DNA of 64,000 nucleotides from CAZTNW01 sp964614945 (GCA_964614945.1 CAZTNW010000003.1:208141-272140), one strand, 5' to 3'. Numbered from the stretch's first letter, positions 43,869 to 53,201 are shown. The notes: generated by a model from the sequence alone, not told the origin. Made by a program: numbers and translations.

Positions 43869-43914
43869 ATAAAGCGTTCACCGCCGGTCTAATCGAAGAG
43901 GAAAACGCCTCACT

Positions 43915-44730
43915 TCATTGCGGCCTCAAGATTCCGGCGAAGACCTGCCAGGCAAGGAGGGTCTTTGCCACGAGGCTGAGGAGAATGTAAACCCTTTCCC
44001 CGAAAAGGTAATCCTTCCAGCGCCCTACCTTCTTGTACTGGAGAAGCATATTCAGGGCGAAGATATTGAAGAAGACAAAGATCGAGGCCAGGATGGCCCA
44101 GACGAAATCGGGCACCGTGGCGTCGAGGTTGCTCTTCAGGGTTACCAGGTAGATCACGATCACTATCCATGGGACGATTCCTGCCAGGCAGCCGAAAAGG
44201 AACGGGGTCCAGTTGGTCTTATGAGGAGAATTTCCGGAAGAGGATGCCGGTAAAGGCTGATTGTGCACCTCCATCATCAGGCCCCAGAAGTTCATTAGCG
44301 CGTTCAGGACAAACATCATCAGCAGGCTGGGCAGATCGTAAATTCCGTTGAGCATGGCGATGATCACGATCATCACCGAGGAGCTGAAGGCATACTCCCA
44401 CCAGCGGATATAATTGATCCTCCTTCCCAGATTCTTCACGTACCAGGGATAGATCCCCGGCAGTACGGTGAGGAAGTGCGCCAGAGCTGAGAGGAAAAGG
44501 AAAACCGCCACCAAAGGTCCGATCCTCAGCTCGAAAAGGACTTGCGGCTGAGCGGAAATGGTCTTTCCGGCAATGGCGAAGCTCAAAAACGGAGATTGAA
44601 TCGGAAGCTTGAACTGGTTGGAAATGATAATCATGATAATGCCCTGGATCAGGTGCAGGGAACCCATGAGGGCGTTATAAAGGCGAAGCCTGCGGAAAAC
44701 GCGATCGTCTGGAGAGACACTTAAAGACAT
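43915..44730 (-). CDS. Heliorhodopsin
   Basis: 271 residues from ATG 44730 (GGAGGGGG upstream; the longer frame adds 24 residues with no membrane segment). Seven hydrophobic helices. The retinal-binding lysine is K256 in SLVAKTLLAWQVFAG, the counterion-type glutamate is E112 in WWEYAFSSS, and conserved histidines are H26 and H85. Other family segments, RIGPLVAVFLFLSALAH and DYLFGERVYI, fit well. Heliorhodopsins bind retinal with the N-terminus inside and show slow photocycles; proposed roles include light sensing and regulating partner enzymes. No retinal-synthesis gene is in the window. Confidence 0.93.
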   Translation of the reverse strand: MSLSVSPDDRVFRRLRLYNALMGSLHLIQGIIMIIISNQFKLPIQSPFLSFAIAGKTISAQPQVLFELRIGPLVAVFLFLSALAHFLTVLPGIYPWYVKNLGRRINYIRWWEYAFSSSVMIVIIAMLNGIYDLPSLLMMFVLNALMNFWGLMMEVHNQPLPASSSGNSPHKTNWTPFLFGCLAGIVPWIVIVIYLVTLKSNLDATVPDFVWAILASIFVFFNIFALNMLLQYKKVGRWKDYLFGERVYILLSLVAKTLLAWQVFAGILRPQ

Positions 44731-44763
44731 ATTTACCCCCTCCTTTGAGGAAAAAGTCAACTT

Positions 44764-44791
44764 ATTATAGCGAAAGGATCCGTCCCTGTAA
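44764..44791 (-). promoter_or_regulatory. Candidate promoter of heliorhodopsin gene
   Basis: On the minus strand TATAAT (44764-44769) is preceded after 16 bases by TTACAG (44786-44791). The -10 is perfect, the -35 weak. It lies about 33 bases before the start codon. Confidence 0.5.
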
Positions 44792-44857
44792 CAGAGGGGC
44801 AAGGGGTGAATCGCCGTCCTCAGGGGAGCGCGGCTTCCTCGTCGGGGGGAGGAGTTC

Positions 44858-45187
44858 CTAATCTACGATAAAGAGCCTGGCTCCCACTTCGGTATAGGAG
44901 CGGTGAGGCTCGACGCGGTCGCCCACCTGGTAACTCATGCCCGGCTTAAGGACAAAGATGCGGCCGTCCCTCAATTCAGTGTGCAGTTCGCCTTCCAGAC
45001 ACAGGAGGATGTGCCCTTTCTCGCACCAATGATCGGCCCTGTAGCCGGGGGAGTACTCGACCATCCGCACCCGGATCGGCCCGAATTGCCTGGTCCGCCA
45101 GATGGCCACGCCGCTTTCTCCCGGATGCTCCGTTGCTTCTACCGAGCTCCAGTCTGTAACACCGAAGGGAGTTTTTTTAATTTCCAT
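44858..45187 (-). CDS. DHCW-motif cupin protein
   Basis: 109 residues, one cupin barrel. The name-giving motif is present as ADHWCEKGHILLCLEGEL near residue 50, and the second cupin strand set is around KPGMSYQVGDRVEPHRS near residue 81. Metal-binding histidines are H52 and probably H59 and H94. Function of this family is unknown. It lies directly upstream of the heliorhodopsin gene in the same direction, with a promoter between, so any link is only suggestive. Confidence 0.85.
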   Translation of the reverse strand: MEIKKTPFGVTDWSSVEATEHPGESGVAIWRTRQFGPIRVRMVEYSPGYRADHWCEKGHILLCLEGELHTELRDGRIFVLKPGMSYQVGDRVEPHRSYTEVGARLFIVD

Positions 45188-45267
45188 ACCACCGATTCTG
45201 CCACAAAGGAGGTGGATTAGCTATTCAGTGGGGTAGGTCACACACGATAGCGAAAGATGCCAATATT

Positions 45268-46089
45268 TCAGCGCCAGTGGACGAGGATCGACTCCCTCTG
45301 GAAGAGAATGACTGCCACTCGGACGAGAAGGATAGCTATTACAAGAAGGATCGCCGCAGCTACGAGCAATGCCTCCACTGTGAGCGGGATAAACCCCAAA
45401 ACTTGAACCGTAACCCAGGCCAGGATCGGAAAAATCATGGGCAGGGCCCATCCCTGCGCACTTTTGGCATCGCTGGCGCGGGAGGAGCCCACGACACCCA
45501 AAAGGAAGCTGATGAAGGTAACCAGGGGGGTGACCAGGAGCAGGGAGACCAGCCAGTACGGGGTGAGGAGAAAGGGTAGCAGGTGCGCCGCCCCGATTAT
45601 GGCTACACCCCCTACCGCCAGAGCCGCAGCCACCCAGCTCATGAGGATGGCGGGAAGGGTCCCGGACAGGACCTTTCCCAGGAGCAGCTCCCAGGTGCGC
45701 ACAGGGGTGGCCAATAGAGGTTCCAACGTCCGGGTCTGCTTCTCTTCCACGACGGAGAAAGTGCAGAGCACGTTAGACACCATCATCGGTACCAGGAGCA
45801 GGTAGACAGGAAGTTGCATGAGGAAATAGACCAGGAATTGATCGCTCAGGGAAAGTCCGCCGAGACCGGGAAGCGATGTTCGCAGGCGGTCGAGCCCATT
45901 CTGCAGGATGCTCGAGGCGAGACTCTCCGCCGGAATGAACCGCACGAGCAGGTAAATCGCTGCCAGCACCTGGATCAGGATCAAGAGCGGAAGCAAGGTC
46001 ACCATCAAAGAGGTGGAGGGATTGCTGAAAAGACCCTTCGATTCTTTACCCAGCACGTTGAGGACGCGCTTCCTGGATGTAAGGTTCAT
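45268..46089 (-). CDS. ABC-2 type transporter permease
   Basis: 273 residues with six hydrophobic helices and the ABC-2 permease signature region KQTRTLEPLLATPVRTWELLLGK shown in part (RTLEPLLATPVRTWELL) near residue 135. Its start overlaps the end of the ATP-binding gene by four bases. Together they form an export-type ABC transporter of unknown cargo. Confidence 0.88.
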   Translation of the reverse strand: MNLTSRKRVLNVLGKESKGLFSNPSTSLMVTLLPLLILIQVLAAIYLLVRFIPAESLASSILQNGLDRLRTSLPGLGGLSLSDQFLVYFLMQLPVYLLLVPMMVSNVLCTFSVVEEKQTRTLEPLLATPVRTWELLLGKVLSGTLPAILMSWVAAALAVGGVAIIGAAHLLPFLLTPYWLVSLLLVTPLVTFISFLLGVVGSSRASDAKSAQGWALPMIFPILAWVTVQVLGFIPLTVEALLVAAAILLVIAILLVRVAVILFQRESILVHWR

Positions 46090-47027
46090 CGGCTGCCCTC
46101 TTCCGCCTTGTCCCCCGGCGAGGCCATGAGAGCGAGGTAGACCTCCTCCAGAGTATGGGTTTCTTCGGAGGCGGATAGGATTTTTCCGCCCAGCTCCACC
46201 ACCCGGGCGATCAGGACCGGCCTCTCCTTTTCAAAATCGGTGAGGGAAACAAAAAGGCGATTACCTTCCATCTCTACTCTGCAAACGTAAGGAAGCGCCT
46301 TCAGGGCAGCTGACAGGGTCGGATCAGGTCGCTCCAACTCCAGGACCAGCCTGGGCTGGAAAAGTCTCTGCCGCAAACGATCCGACCGATCCAGGGCAAT
46401 CATACGGGTGCGGAAGAAAGCGATGCGGTCGGCCAGCTCCTCCGCTTCTTCCAGGTTGTGAGTGCAGAGAAAAATCGTCCGACCCTCCCGTCGCAATTCT
46501 TTGAGCAGTTGGCGAAGGTCGCGGGCCGCTTCCGGATCCAAGCCGGCCGTAGGCTCATCCAGAAAAAGGAGCTGGGGCTCATGCAGAAGGGCGCGGGCAA
46601 CGGCCAGCCGCTGTTTCATCCCCTTGGAATATCGCCCGACCTTCTCTCCTCTTCTTTCCCACAGGCCGAGGAAGCGCAGGTATTTCTCTGCCTGCGCTTG
46701 CGGATCGATCGGATAGAAGCGGCCGAAAAACTGGAGGTTTTCCCACGCGCTCATCCACTCGTAAAAACCTGGGGTCTCCGTGAGCAGCCCGACTCTTTCG
46801 TGAAGAAGCTCGGGATTACTGTTTGGTGAGATGCCGCAGACGGTTGCGGAACCTGAGGTCGGCGCGATCATGCCCGCAAGCATCCTGATCGTCGTGGTTT
46901 TGCCCGCCCCGTTGGGACCGAGGAAGGCCACCACTTCCTCTTGATCGACCTCTAAATTCAAATCATCTACTGCTGAAGTGCTGCCAAAGATCTTGGTCAG
47001 TCCGCGAGTTTCTAAAATCCAATCCAT
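46086..47027 (-). CDS. ABC transporter ATP-binding protein
   Basis: About 313 residues. Walker A GPNGAGKTT near residue 38, the signature YSKGMKQRLAVARAL near residue 138 and Walker B LLFLDEPTAGLDP near residue 158 are all intact. The C-terminal third is a DUF4162-like tail seen in ABC-2 exporters. ATG 47027 is preferred to the TTG at 47057, as the domain starts directly after it (ILETRGLTKIFG). Confidence 0.9.
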   Translation of the reverse strand: MDWILETRGLTKIFGSTSAVDDLNLEVDQEEVVAFLGPNGAGKTTTIRMLAGMIAPTSGSATVCGISPNSNPELLHERVGLLTETPGFYEWMSAWENLQFFGRFYPIDPQAQAEKYLRFLGLWERRGEKVGRYSKGMKQRLAVARALLHEPQLLFLDEPTAGLDPEAARDLRQLLKELRREGRTIFLCTHNLEEAEELADRIAFFRTRMIALDRSDRLRQRLFQPRLVLELERPDPTLSAALKALPYVCRVEMEGNRLFVSLTDFEKERPVLIARVVELGGKILSASEETHTLEEVYLALMASPGDKAEEGSR

Positions 47028-47124
47028 AGTCTCAGCCACAACTCTTTTGTCGCCCAACTACACGGCTGGGCTCTCAGGCGAAGGGGAGTGTTGCGAATTC
47101 ACCCCAAGTGACAGGTCTTGCCGA

Positions 47125-47520
47125 CTACTCATCCTTTGCCAGATCCCTGAGTATTTTTAAATTCTTGCCCTTGTAGCCCTCAGTGATGAGCGCAAGCTTG
47201 GGGCAATTTTCCAACAAATGGCACTCTCCGCAGGTCCAGAAGCTATTTTTCTGAGCACACTTCCTGATTTTACACCAGGGGTTTCCTCCCCCTCCACGGC
47301 AACCCCTGGGACAGCGCAGCATTGCCAGGCCGTCGAGGGTCTTTTTGAAGGGTTCGTACTCGCCGAGGAAGGGTATTTCCTTCCAGGAATCTCTCAATTT
47401 TGCAGCCCGTAGCTCTCTCTTCAAATTTTTCGCCGCTTCGGAGAGGGTCATCTTATAGGAAAAGCACTCCTCGCAGTCGAGCCCGCAGTAGCCAATCAGG
47501 TCCTTTTCTCGTACCGACAC
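47125..47520 (-). CDS. DUF3795 cysteine-rich protein
   Basis: About 131 residues. Cysteines occur as GYCGLDCEECFSY near residue 12, CPRGCRGGGGNPWCKIRKC near residues 69-87, and CGECHLLENCPKL near residue 96, the DUF3795 arrangement, likely binding zinc or an iron-sulfur cluster. GTG 47520 has AAGGAGGGAGCC upstream; the 151-codon longer frame is less likely. Function unknown. Confidence 0.85.
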   Translation of the reverse strand: MSVREKDLIGYCGLDCEECFSYKMTLSEAAKNLKRELRAAKLRDSWKEIPFLGEYEPFKKTLDGLAMLRCPRGCRGGGGNPWCKIRKCAQKNSFWTCGECHLLENCPKLALITEGYKGKNLKILRDLAKDE

Positions 47521-47740
47521 GGCTCCCTCCTTGTTTCTGGAAATCTCCCCGAGGAAATCACATGTCCCAGGGAGGTGCAAAGATCTGCCTCAGGCTAACA
47601 CATCAAGGCGCGAGTAAGGAAGGGTCAATACCCGACCCCCTTGGTTTCCATCACTGACCCCGGCCGCGCTCGCCCTTTTTATGATCAGATCGGTTATCAC
47701 CACACCCAGGTCTAAAATTCAAGATTCCATCCATGTTCGG

Positions 47741-47912
47741 GTCCTTCAAATCAAGCGAGCCCTTTGCTGCAGTTATAGATCTGCAGGCCCAAACGCAGTT
47801 ATCGGAGGTCTCTAATAATTGTCTACTCTTAAATCTATGCCGGCACGGCAGGAAGGAATAATGTGGTCCAGGGAAATTTTTGTCTGTCCGCAGTAAATCC
47901 ACACCCGATCTA
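47741..47912 (-). pseudogene. Remnant of an HNH endonuclease gene
   Basis: On the minus strand one frame encodes WIYCGQTKISLDHIIPS, the CxxC-lacking start of an HNH motif, through RVDNY before a stop. A shifted frame then continues with DNCVWACRSITAAKGSLDL, the expected NLVxACxxCNxxKG part with its second zinc cysteine replaced. Thus a frameshift and lost metal ligands mark it as decayed. The rest of the 47521-48096 interval holds no recognisable gene. Confidence 0.6.
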
Positions 47913-48096
47913 TAGCTCCCACTCTCTCATGTGACCTCGAGCATTGGTAGGCCGGAACATCTCGCCGGAAGTAAATGCTCCTTACCGATCCGATTTTGGA
48001 CGCCGCTTGGAGAATCTTTGAGCAAGCATGCTAAACTTGTGGCAATCCAGCGCTTTCGCCAGGACCAGATTTTATCTCTAATTAAGGAGATAACGG

Positions 48097-48756
48097 ATGT
48101 CGGAGGAAAATAGCTACAGGGATTATAAAGCGGTTGCAACCGCGCTTCTTCTTGTTTTCTTCTTGACTTGTATTGTTCCGACTTTTGCGCTAGCCGAAGA
48201 GCCCTCGTCTCCTGCTCCGGTATCTGTGACCTATCGCATCAATTTCTACATCAAGGGCGAGAGTTACGAAGCGGCCAGGTATACGATCTGGAATGTGGGC
48301 AAAGGCGGAGGCTCTCAGTGGGAAGGGGGAAGAGCTGTACTGGGCGATCTGTCCATGGAGAGCCTGGAGCAACCGGACGGCCAGGTCCACGTGGACTACC
48401 ACACGGTGCCTTGCAAGTTCAGTGGCGGCCCCGAGGGTATACTGACGGTCGAGGATCGTCTTTACCGGCTGCACGACGGGTTCCTGATCATGGAGGAAAT
48501 GGGAGGACAGATTTCCCCGGAACCGGCCGATGCCTTCGATTGGTGGCGCGAACACCCCGACGCTACGACATGGGTCGTCCCTGAAACAACTGCGAGCGCT
48601 TCTCTCACCCCGGGACAGGTTGAGGAGGCAAATCCCTCTTCCTTCAGTCTCACGAGCCGATGGTGGTTCTGGCTCTTCGTTGCTTCCGGAATGCTCCTTC
48701 TTGTCCTCCTTTCGCTTCTGATTGTGCGCAAGAGCAAGAAACAATCAGCTGATTAG
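48097..48756 (+). CDS. Membrane-anchored extracytoplasmic protein, unknown function
   Basis: 219 residues. A signal segment (about 14-33, ending FALA-EE) and a C-terminal transmembrane helix (about 188-210) followed by RKSKKQ basic residues predict a type I topology with about 150 residues outside. The outer domain has no motif I recognise. The ATG follows AAGGAGATAACGG. It stands alone upstream of the aminotransferase gene. Confidence 0.65.
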   Translation: MSEENSYRDYKAVATALLLVFFLTCIVPTFALAEEPSSPAPVSVTYRINFYIKGESYEAARYTIWNVGKGGGSQWEGGRAVLGDLSMESLEQPDGQVHVDYHTVPCKFSGGPEGILTVEDRLYRLHDGFLIMEEMGGQISPEPADAFDWWREHPDATTWVVPETTASASLTPGQVEEANPSSFSLTSRWWFWLFVASGMLLLVLLSLLIVRKSKKQSAD

Positions 48757-48825
48757 GCGGAAGAAAGCTTTTCAAAAGGCTCTCCCTGGAATAAGATGAG
48801 GGCATCACTTAGCTCGGAGGTAGAT

Positions 48826-49986
48826 ATGCCCAACCAAGAGCTGCTTTTAATCCACGGCCCCACCCCGGTAGTCGATGAGATTCAGGAAGCGCTCGGCCGG
48901 GAGACGTGGGCCCACACGGATCCGCGATTCGTCGAAATCTTCTCCAGGAGCCTGGAGCTCTCCAGGAAGCTCTTCAACAATCCGGAAGGCGAGGTCTTCG
49001 TCGTTGCTGGAAGCGGGACCCTAGCCATGGAGACGGCCCTGGTAAACACTGTGGCGGCGGGCGAGCGCATACTTGTCCTGAGCCAGGGCTACTTCGGCGA
49101 TCGCTTCCTCAAGCTCGCGGATAGTTTTGGGATTGAAACCGACTGCGTCAAGAGCGAATGGGGAAAAAGAGTCGATCCAGCGGAAGTCTCACGCAAGTTA
49201 AACGAGCATCGGTACAAAGCCGTCACGATCACCCACGTCGACACTTCGACCGGCGTCCTGGCGGACCTTGAGACCCTGGTTCCTCTCGTCAAGGGCACAG
49301 GCACACTCCTGATCCTCGATGGAGTCTGCGCCACCGCCGCCGTTGAAGAGGATATGAGTAGAAATTACCGGCGGGAAGGCTGGAATATAGACCTGGTTCT
49401 CACCGGCGGTCAGAAGGCGATCGGAGTCCCTCCCGGTCTGGCTATTTTGAGCTTCGGGCCTTCGGCACTTGCTGCTCGCCGGGAACTGGGCAGAATTCCG
49501 GCCTACTATGCGGACATCGACAACTGGATCCCGGTAATGCATGACCCGAAAAAATACTTCGCCACTCCCGCCGTGAATATGATCTACGCCTATCACCGGG
49601 CGATGGAGATGATCTTCGAGGAAGGATTGGAGACCCGCTATCGTCGCCACGAGGGATTCGGCAAATCTATCCGTGCCGCTCTCCGCGCTTTAGGGCTCGA
49701 ACCGCTGGCGGAAGAAAGCGTGGCCTCGCCGACGACCACCTGCTTCCTTTACCTCGGAAAAATAGAGGACATTCCCTTCCGTAAACGATTAACGGAGAGG
49801 CAGCTGGTCGTCGCCGGCGCACTGGGGAATCTTGCGGGCAGGGGGTTTCGTCTCGGCCACATGGGGAATGTCAGGGCGGAGCAGCTGAAGGAGGCAGTCC
49901 GTCTGATCGGAGAGACCCTCCTCGAGCTGGGGCATCCGGTCGACCCCGAGCAGGCAGTAACTGAGTTCGAGCGAGCATTGCTCTGA
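48826..49986 (+). CDS. Alanine/serine–glyoxylate aminotransferase-like PLP enzyme
   Basis: About 386 residues of fold-type I. HGPTPVVDEI opens the protein, VAGSGTLAMETAL near residue 64 contacts PLP phosphate, DGVCATAAVEED near residue 172 holds the PLP-pairing aspartate, and the Schiff-base lysine is K196 approximately, in LTGGQKAIGVPPG. It transfers an amino group from alanine or serine, usually to glyoxylate. ATG 48826 follows CGGAGGTAG and is preferred to ATG 48796. Confidence 0.88.
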   Translation: MPNQELLLIHGPTPVVDEIQEALGRETWAHTDPRFVEIFSRSLELSRKLFNNPEGEVFVVAGSGTLAMETALVNTVAAGERILVLSQGYFGDRFLKLADSFGIETDCVKSEWGKRVDPAEVSRKLNEHRYKAVTITHVDTSTGVLADLETLVPLVKGTGTLLILDGVCATAAVEEDMSRNYRREGWNIDLVLTGGQKAIGVPPGLAILSFGPSALAARRELGRIPAYYADIDNWIPVMHDPKKYFATPAVNMIYAYHRAMEMIFEEGLETRYRRHEGFGKSIRAALRALGLEPLAEESVASPTTTCFLYLGKIEDIPFRKRLTERQLVVAGALGNLAGRGFRLGHMGNVRAEQLKEAVRLIGETLLELGHPVDPEQAVTEFERALL

Positions 49987-50027
49987 GGCCTGATCGAACA
50001 TACACAGATCTATCAACAAAAGGCAGA

Positions 50028-50114
50028 TCACGGCTATTTTATAGCCGTGATAAAAAGGTTCCCACCTGCCGATAAGAATCCCCTAGGTTCTTCCCCAAGG
50101 ATCAGGCAGGTGGG
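50028..50114. other. Two strong inverted repeats in a 430-base gap
   Basis: TCACGGCTAT (50028-50037) and ATAGCCGTGA (50041-50050) form a 10-base perfect stem with a TTT loop. Ten bases on, CCCACCTGCC (50061-50070) pairs with GGCAGGTGGG (50105-50114) around a 34-base loop, itself able to form a small AAGAA...TTCTT hairpin. Neither is followed by a convincing T-run, so they are not clearly terminators. The rest of 49987-50414 is AT-rich without genes. Confidence 0.55.
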
Positions 50115-50414
50115 TCGTTTCTCGCAAGACAATAGGATCTGTGGTGCAGAAGCAATTTAATAAAAAATGCGTTCCTTTAGAGCTGAATTCAAAATTCCCC
50201 GATTCGTCGATAAATAGATAGGCAATCTTATTCATCATTAGTGCGTTCAGGTGTCTCTCCCCATCAATTTCTCGTATTCTAATGCCAAGCCCGATCCCTT
50301 AAGAACATCCTAAACTCAGGCAATCGCCTCCCTCAACTTAGCATTATACAGATACCCTCTGATTACTCTACTCTAAAAGAGGAACTGTTTTAAGCTGACA
50401 CTCAACTGATTCCT

Positions 50415-51221
50415 TTAGACGTAGATGTCCTTCCGCTGGTAAACAACGAAGGTTAAAACTATGAAGAGGGCGCTCAAACCCAGGAAATAGAGCAAGCGCC
50501 ACCAATCAAAACCATAAGAGCCCTGGAGCACGGGGAAATCGGCGAATTTGAAAGGAGTCGCCCAGCGGAGAAAGCTCACTTTCTCCGCGGCTTTGGCGAA
50601 GGTGTCGAGGATGTATGTCACAAGCACTAGGCCGGTACCCACACCGACCAGAGAACGACCTCTCTTGATCAGAAGGGAGAGAAAAAGGCCCAGGGAACCG
50701 AAGAGCACGGTGAAGATAAAGCCGAAGAGCCCGAGGGAAAGCACTACCTTAAAGTCAAAAGCTGCGTCAAAGAACACTTGCAGGCCAATGAGCCCGGCGC
50801 AGACCTCCGCTAGGTTGAAGACCAGGAGGTAACTGAAGAAAGCCAGGGCCTTGCTCGCCACAATTTCCGATCGCGTGAGCGGTCGGGTGAGGAGAAATTC
50901 CGCCGTGCGGCGGTTCTCCTCCTTAGAGATGATTTCCATGGCGAAAGTGATGGAGAATATCCCGCCCAAGAGGTAGGAGTAGAAAACGTGGTAGGTTACA
51001 TAGATACCAAGAGGGCTGCTCCAGGCCTCGGGGTCCATCCCGAAAGCCTTTTTTAAGGCCTCGGGGTAAATCTTGAGAAAGTTTTCCAGCTGAGCCCGAT
51101 CCTGCAACATGGAGGGGAGAATGGAGACGGTAAAGAGGATGAAGCCGGCCACGAGCAGGGTCCAGATAACAAATCTCGTCCGGTTACGTTTCAACTCCTT
51201 GGAGTAAAGGTTCCAGTTCAC
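50415..51221 (-). CDS. ABC-2 type transporter permease
   Basis: 268 residues, six hydrophobic helices; ISKEENRRTAEFLLTRPLTR near residue 95 is the ABC-2 family's conserved cytoplasmic turn. Its start overlaps the stop of the upstream ATP-binding gene by four bases. Cargo unknown. Downstream is a long gene-free gap. Confidence 0.88.
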   Translation of the reverse strand: MNWNLYSKELKRNRTRFVIWTLLVAGFILFTVSILPSMLQDRAQLENFLKIYPEALKKAFGMDPEAWSSPLGIYVTYHVFYSYLLGGIFSITFAMEIISKEENRRTAEFLLTRPLTRSEIVASKALAFFSYLLVFNLAEVCAGLIGLQVFFDAAFDFKVVLSLGLFGFIFTVLFGSLGLFLSLLIKRGRSLVGVGTGLVLVTYILDTFAKAAEKVSFLRWATPFKFADFPVLQGSYGFDWWRLLYFLGLSALFIVLTFVVYQRKDIYV

Positions 51222-52102
51222 GCCTCTCCCCCGTAGTAGTGCAGGAAAATTTCTTCGAGCGATGGTTCCTCGATGCTCAACCTGTCCAGGGGAAGTCCGG
51301 CTAGTTTTTCGAGAAATTGATTGATCTGGCCGGAATGGAGGATTTCTGCATGCTGGCCCTGGACATCAAGGGAGATAACCTGGGAAGAAGTGAGCTGCTC
51401 TGGCTTTATGGGCTGGAGGAAATCAGCTTTTACCCTGTTCAATTGCTTCTTTCTCAGGCTGTCGAAGTCCTCTACGGCCACGATCCTGCCTTCCTTGATA
51501 ATCGCCACCCGTCTGCAGATCTTCTGCACCTCGGAGAGGATGTGGGAGGAAAAAAATACGGTCACCCCTCGCCTGTTTTCCTCCTTGATCACCTCGTAGA
51601 AGCGCGCCTGCATCAGCGGATCAAGCCCGCTCGTCGGCTCATCGAGTATCAGGAGCTCAGGTCCGTGCAAAAGACATTGCAGGATCGCCACTTTTTTCCT
51701 GTTGCCGGAGGAAAGATCAAAAATGCGGCGATTAAGCTCAACCTGGAAAATGTCTGCCAGCTCGTTGAGCCTCCCTCCTGCGGAGTTCCCGTAAAAACGG
51801 GCCGAGTACTCAAGCAATTCCCTTACACTCATTCCGTCGTAGTATTCCACTTCGGAAGGCAGGTAGCCGATGCGTTGCCTGATTTCCTTCGGCTTTTCCG
51901 CGATGTCCATCCCAAGGACTGACGCCCTTCCTCCGCTGGGAAAAATCAAGCCGACGAGGCAGCGTATCGTGGTAGACTTCCCCGCCCCGTTTGGGCCGAC
52001 GAATCCGAATATCTCGCCCTGGGAGATTTCCATGTCCAGGTCGATGATTCCCCGGTGCTTTCCGTAATACTTGGTCAACCTGCTCGTTTCAATCGCTCTC
52101 AT
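51218..52102 (-). CDS. ABC transporter ATP-binding protein
   Basis: 294 residues with Walker A GPNGAGKST near residue 36, signature LSSGNRKKVAILQ near residue 133 (LSSGN rather than LSGGQ, common in this subfamily) and Walker B LLILDEPTSGLDP near residue 151. The pair resembles bacterial exporters for peptides or antibiotics. ATG start at 52102. Confidence 0.9.
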   Translation of the reverse strand: MRAIETSRLTKYYGKHRGIIDLDMEISQGEIFGFVGPNGAGKSTTIRCLVGLIFPSGGRASVLGMDIAEKPKEIRQRIGYLPSEVEYYDGMSVRELLEYSARFYGNSAGGRLNELADIFQVELNRRIFDLSSGNRKKVAILQCLLHGPELLILDEPTSGLDPLMQARFYEVIKEENRRGVTVFFSSHILSEVQKICRRVAIIKEGRIVAVEDFDSLRKKQLNRVKADFLQPIKPEQLTSSQVISLDVQGQHAEILHSGQINQFLEKLAGLPLDRLSIEEPSLEEIFLHYYGGEA

Positions 52103-52211
52103 GATGTCCTCGAAAACCTATCTTACAACTTCTGAGATGAAACGGGCTACAGGGATAACTGGAGATCTTCAGGAACAAAAATCGGCCGTCCTTCAGCAGT
52201 CCTGGCTTTCT

Positions 52212-52859
52212 TCAGGGGGCAAGTTCCTTCCACACGCCTGCGACGGTCTCGAAGTTCGCCTCTTTGACAAGCATCTTTACCGGGGAAGGCTCGGGATCGA
52301 GGGATTCGATTATGACCTGGGGACTTGTGACCGTGACCTGCTTTTCGCTGGAAACGTCCGGCGCGATGAGCCAGCTTCCTCCCTCAGAAACTGCTCCGTT
52401 AGGACCGATTCGCGCAGCAAAAGCATCATAGGCGGTGGAGAAGGCGTCCGTCGTTCCCAGGAGAAGGACACCGCCATCTGGAAGGAGGGCGCCGGCCAGG
52501 CCGAGCTCCTCGCCGGGTTTGCCGGAGAATGCTTTTTCCGATTTTCCCAGGGTGCGAATCCACTCCACGGAGCCGCTCCCGTCCAGACGGGCAATGAAGG
52601 AGTGGTAATGAAAATACCCCTTGTGGCCGAATTCTGTCGTCTCGCCGATGGCGTAGATCCCATCGCCAACCGGTACCAGGGATTGCAGAAGTGTGTATCC
52701 GCCGTGCCTGGGACTGTGGATGCGCGTCGCCCATAGGAGGTCGCCCTGCGGATCCAGTTTGCAGATTATCGACCCGGTTCCCACATTTTCCACGGAGGCG
52801 TGCCCGAGAAAGATCTCCCCGTTTGTATTAGGGTTGCCGAGTTTGAAATCGCTCAGAAT
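52212..52859 (-). pseudogene. Truncated beta-propeller repeat gene
   Basis: The open frame runs 257 codons to 52985, but only its last ~215 codons look genuine: propeller blades GSIICKLDPQGDLLWAT, FIARLDGSGSVEWIRTLG and LPDGGVLLLGTTDAF. The first ~42 codons are the antisense of the DUF885 fragment, so the true 5' end is missing and no natural start codon remains. Three or four blades are too few for a closed propeller. Likely the stump of a larger gene cut by rearrangement near 52857. Confidence 0.6.
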
Positions 52860-53060
52860 GTGACGCGATACGCTTCCATCCCGGGGCAGGCAACCTCCTA
52901 CATGGTAGGCATGCAAGAGATCCTGAGGTTGCGTCAAAAGTCCCAGGAGGCGCTGGGCGAAGAATTTGATCTGAAGGAGTTTCACAATAAGATTTTAGTG
53001 CAGGGAGAACTCCCGCTCCCCCTGCTCAACGAAGTGGTGGAACAATGGCTCCGGGAAGAG
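52857..53060 (+). pseudogene. C-terminal fragment of a DUF885 protein gene
   Basis: An open frame encodes VTRYASIPGQATSYMVGM, RLRQKSQEALGEEFDLKEFH and a GELPLPLLNEVVEQWL end, which match the C-terminal signature of DUF885 proteins (predicted metallopeptidase-like, usually ~550 residues). All upstream sequence of the gene is absent; the frame instead runs into the antisense of the propeller remnant. Bases after 53060 to about 53200 extend the frame without homology. Confidence 0.65.
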
Positions 53061-53201
53061 GCGATTAAGATTGAGAAGTCTCACCATAGAGGATGTACCC
53101 CAACCCTTGGTGCAAAACCTATTCCCCGCACGGTGCATATCCAAGGGAGCCCACCCAACGTTTCGATACCAGCACCCGATCGGCACAAGCTACGCATATG
53201 A

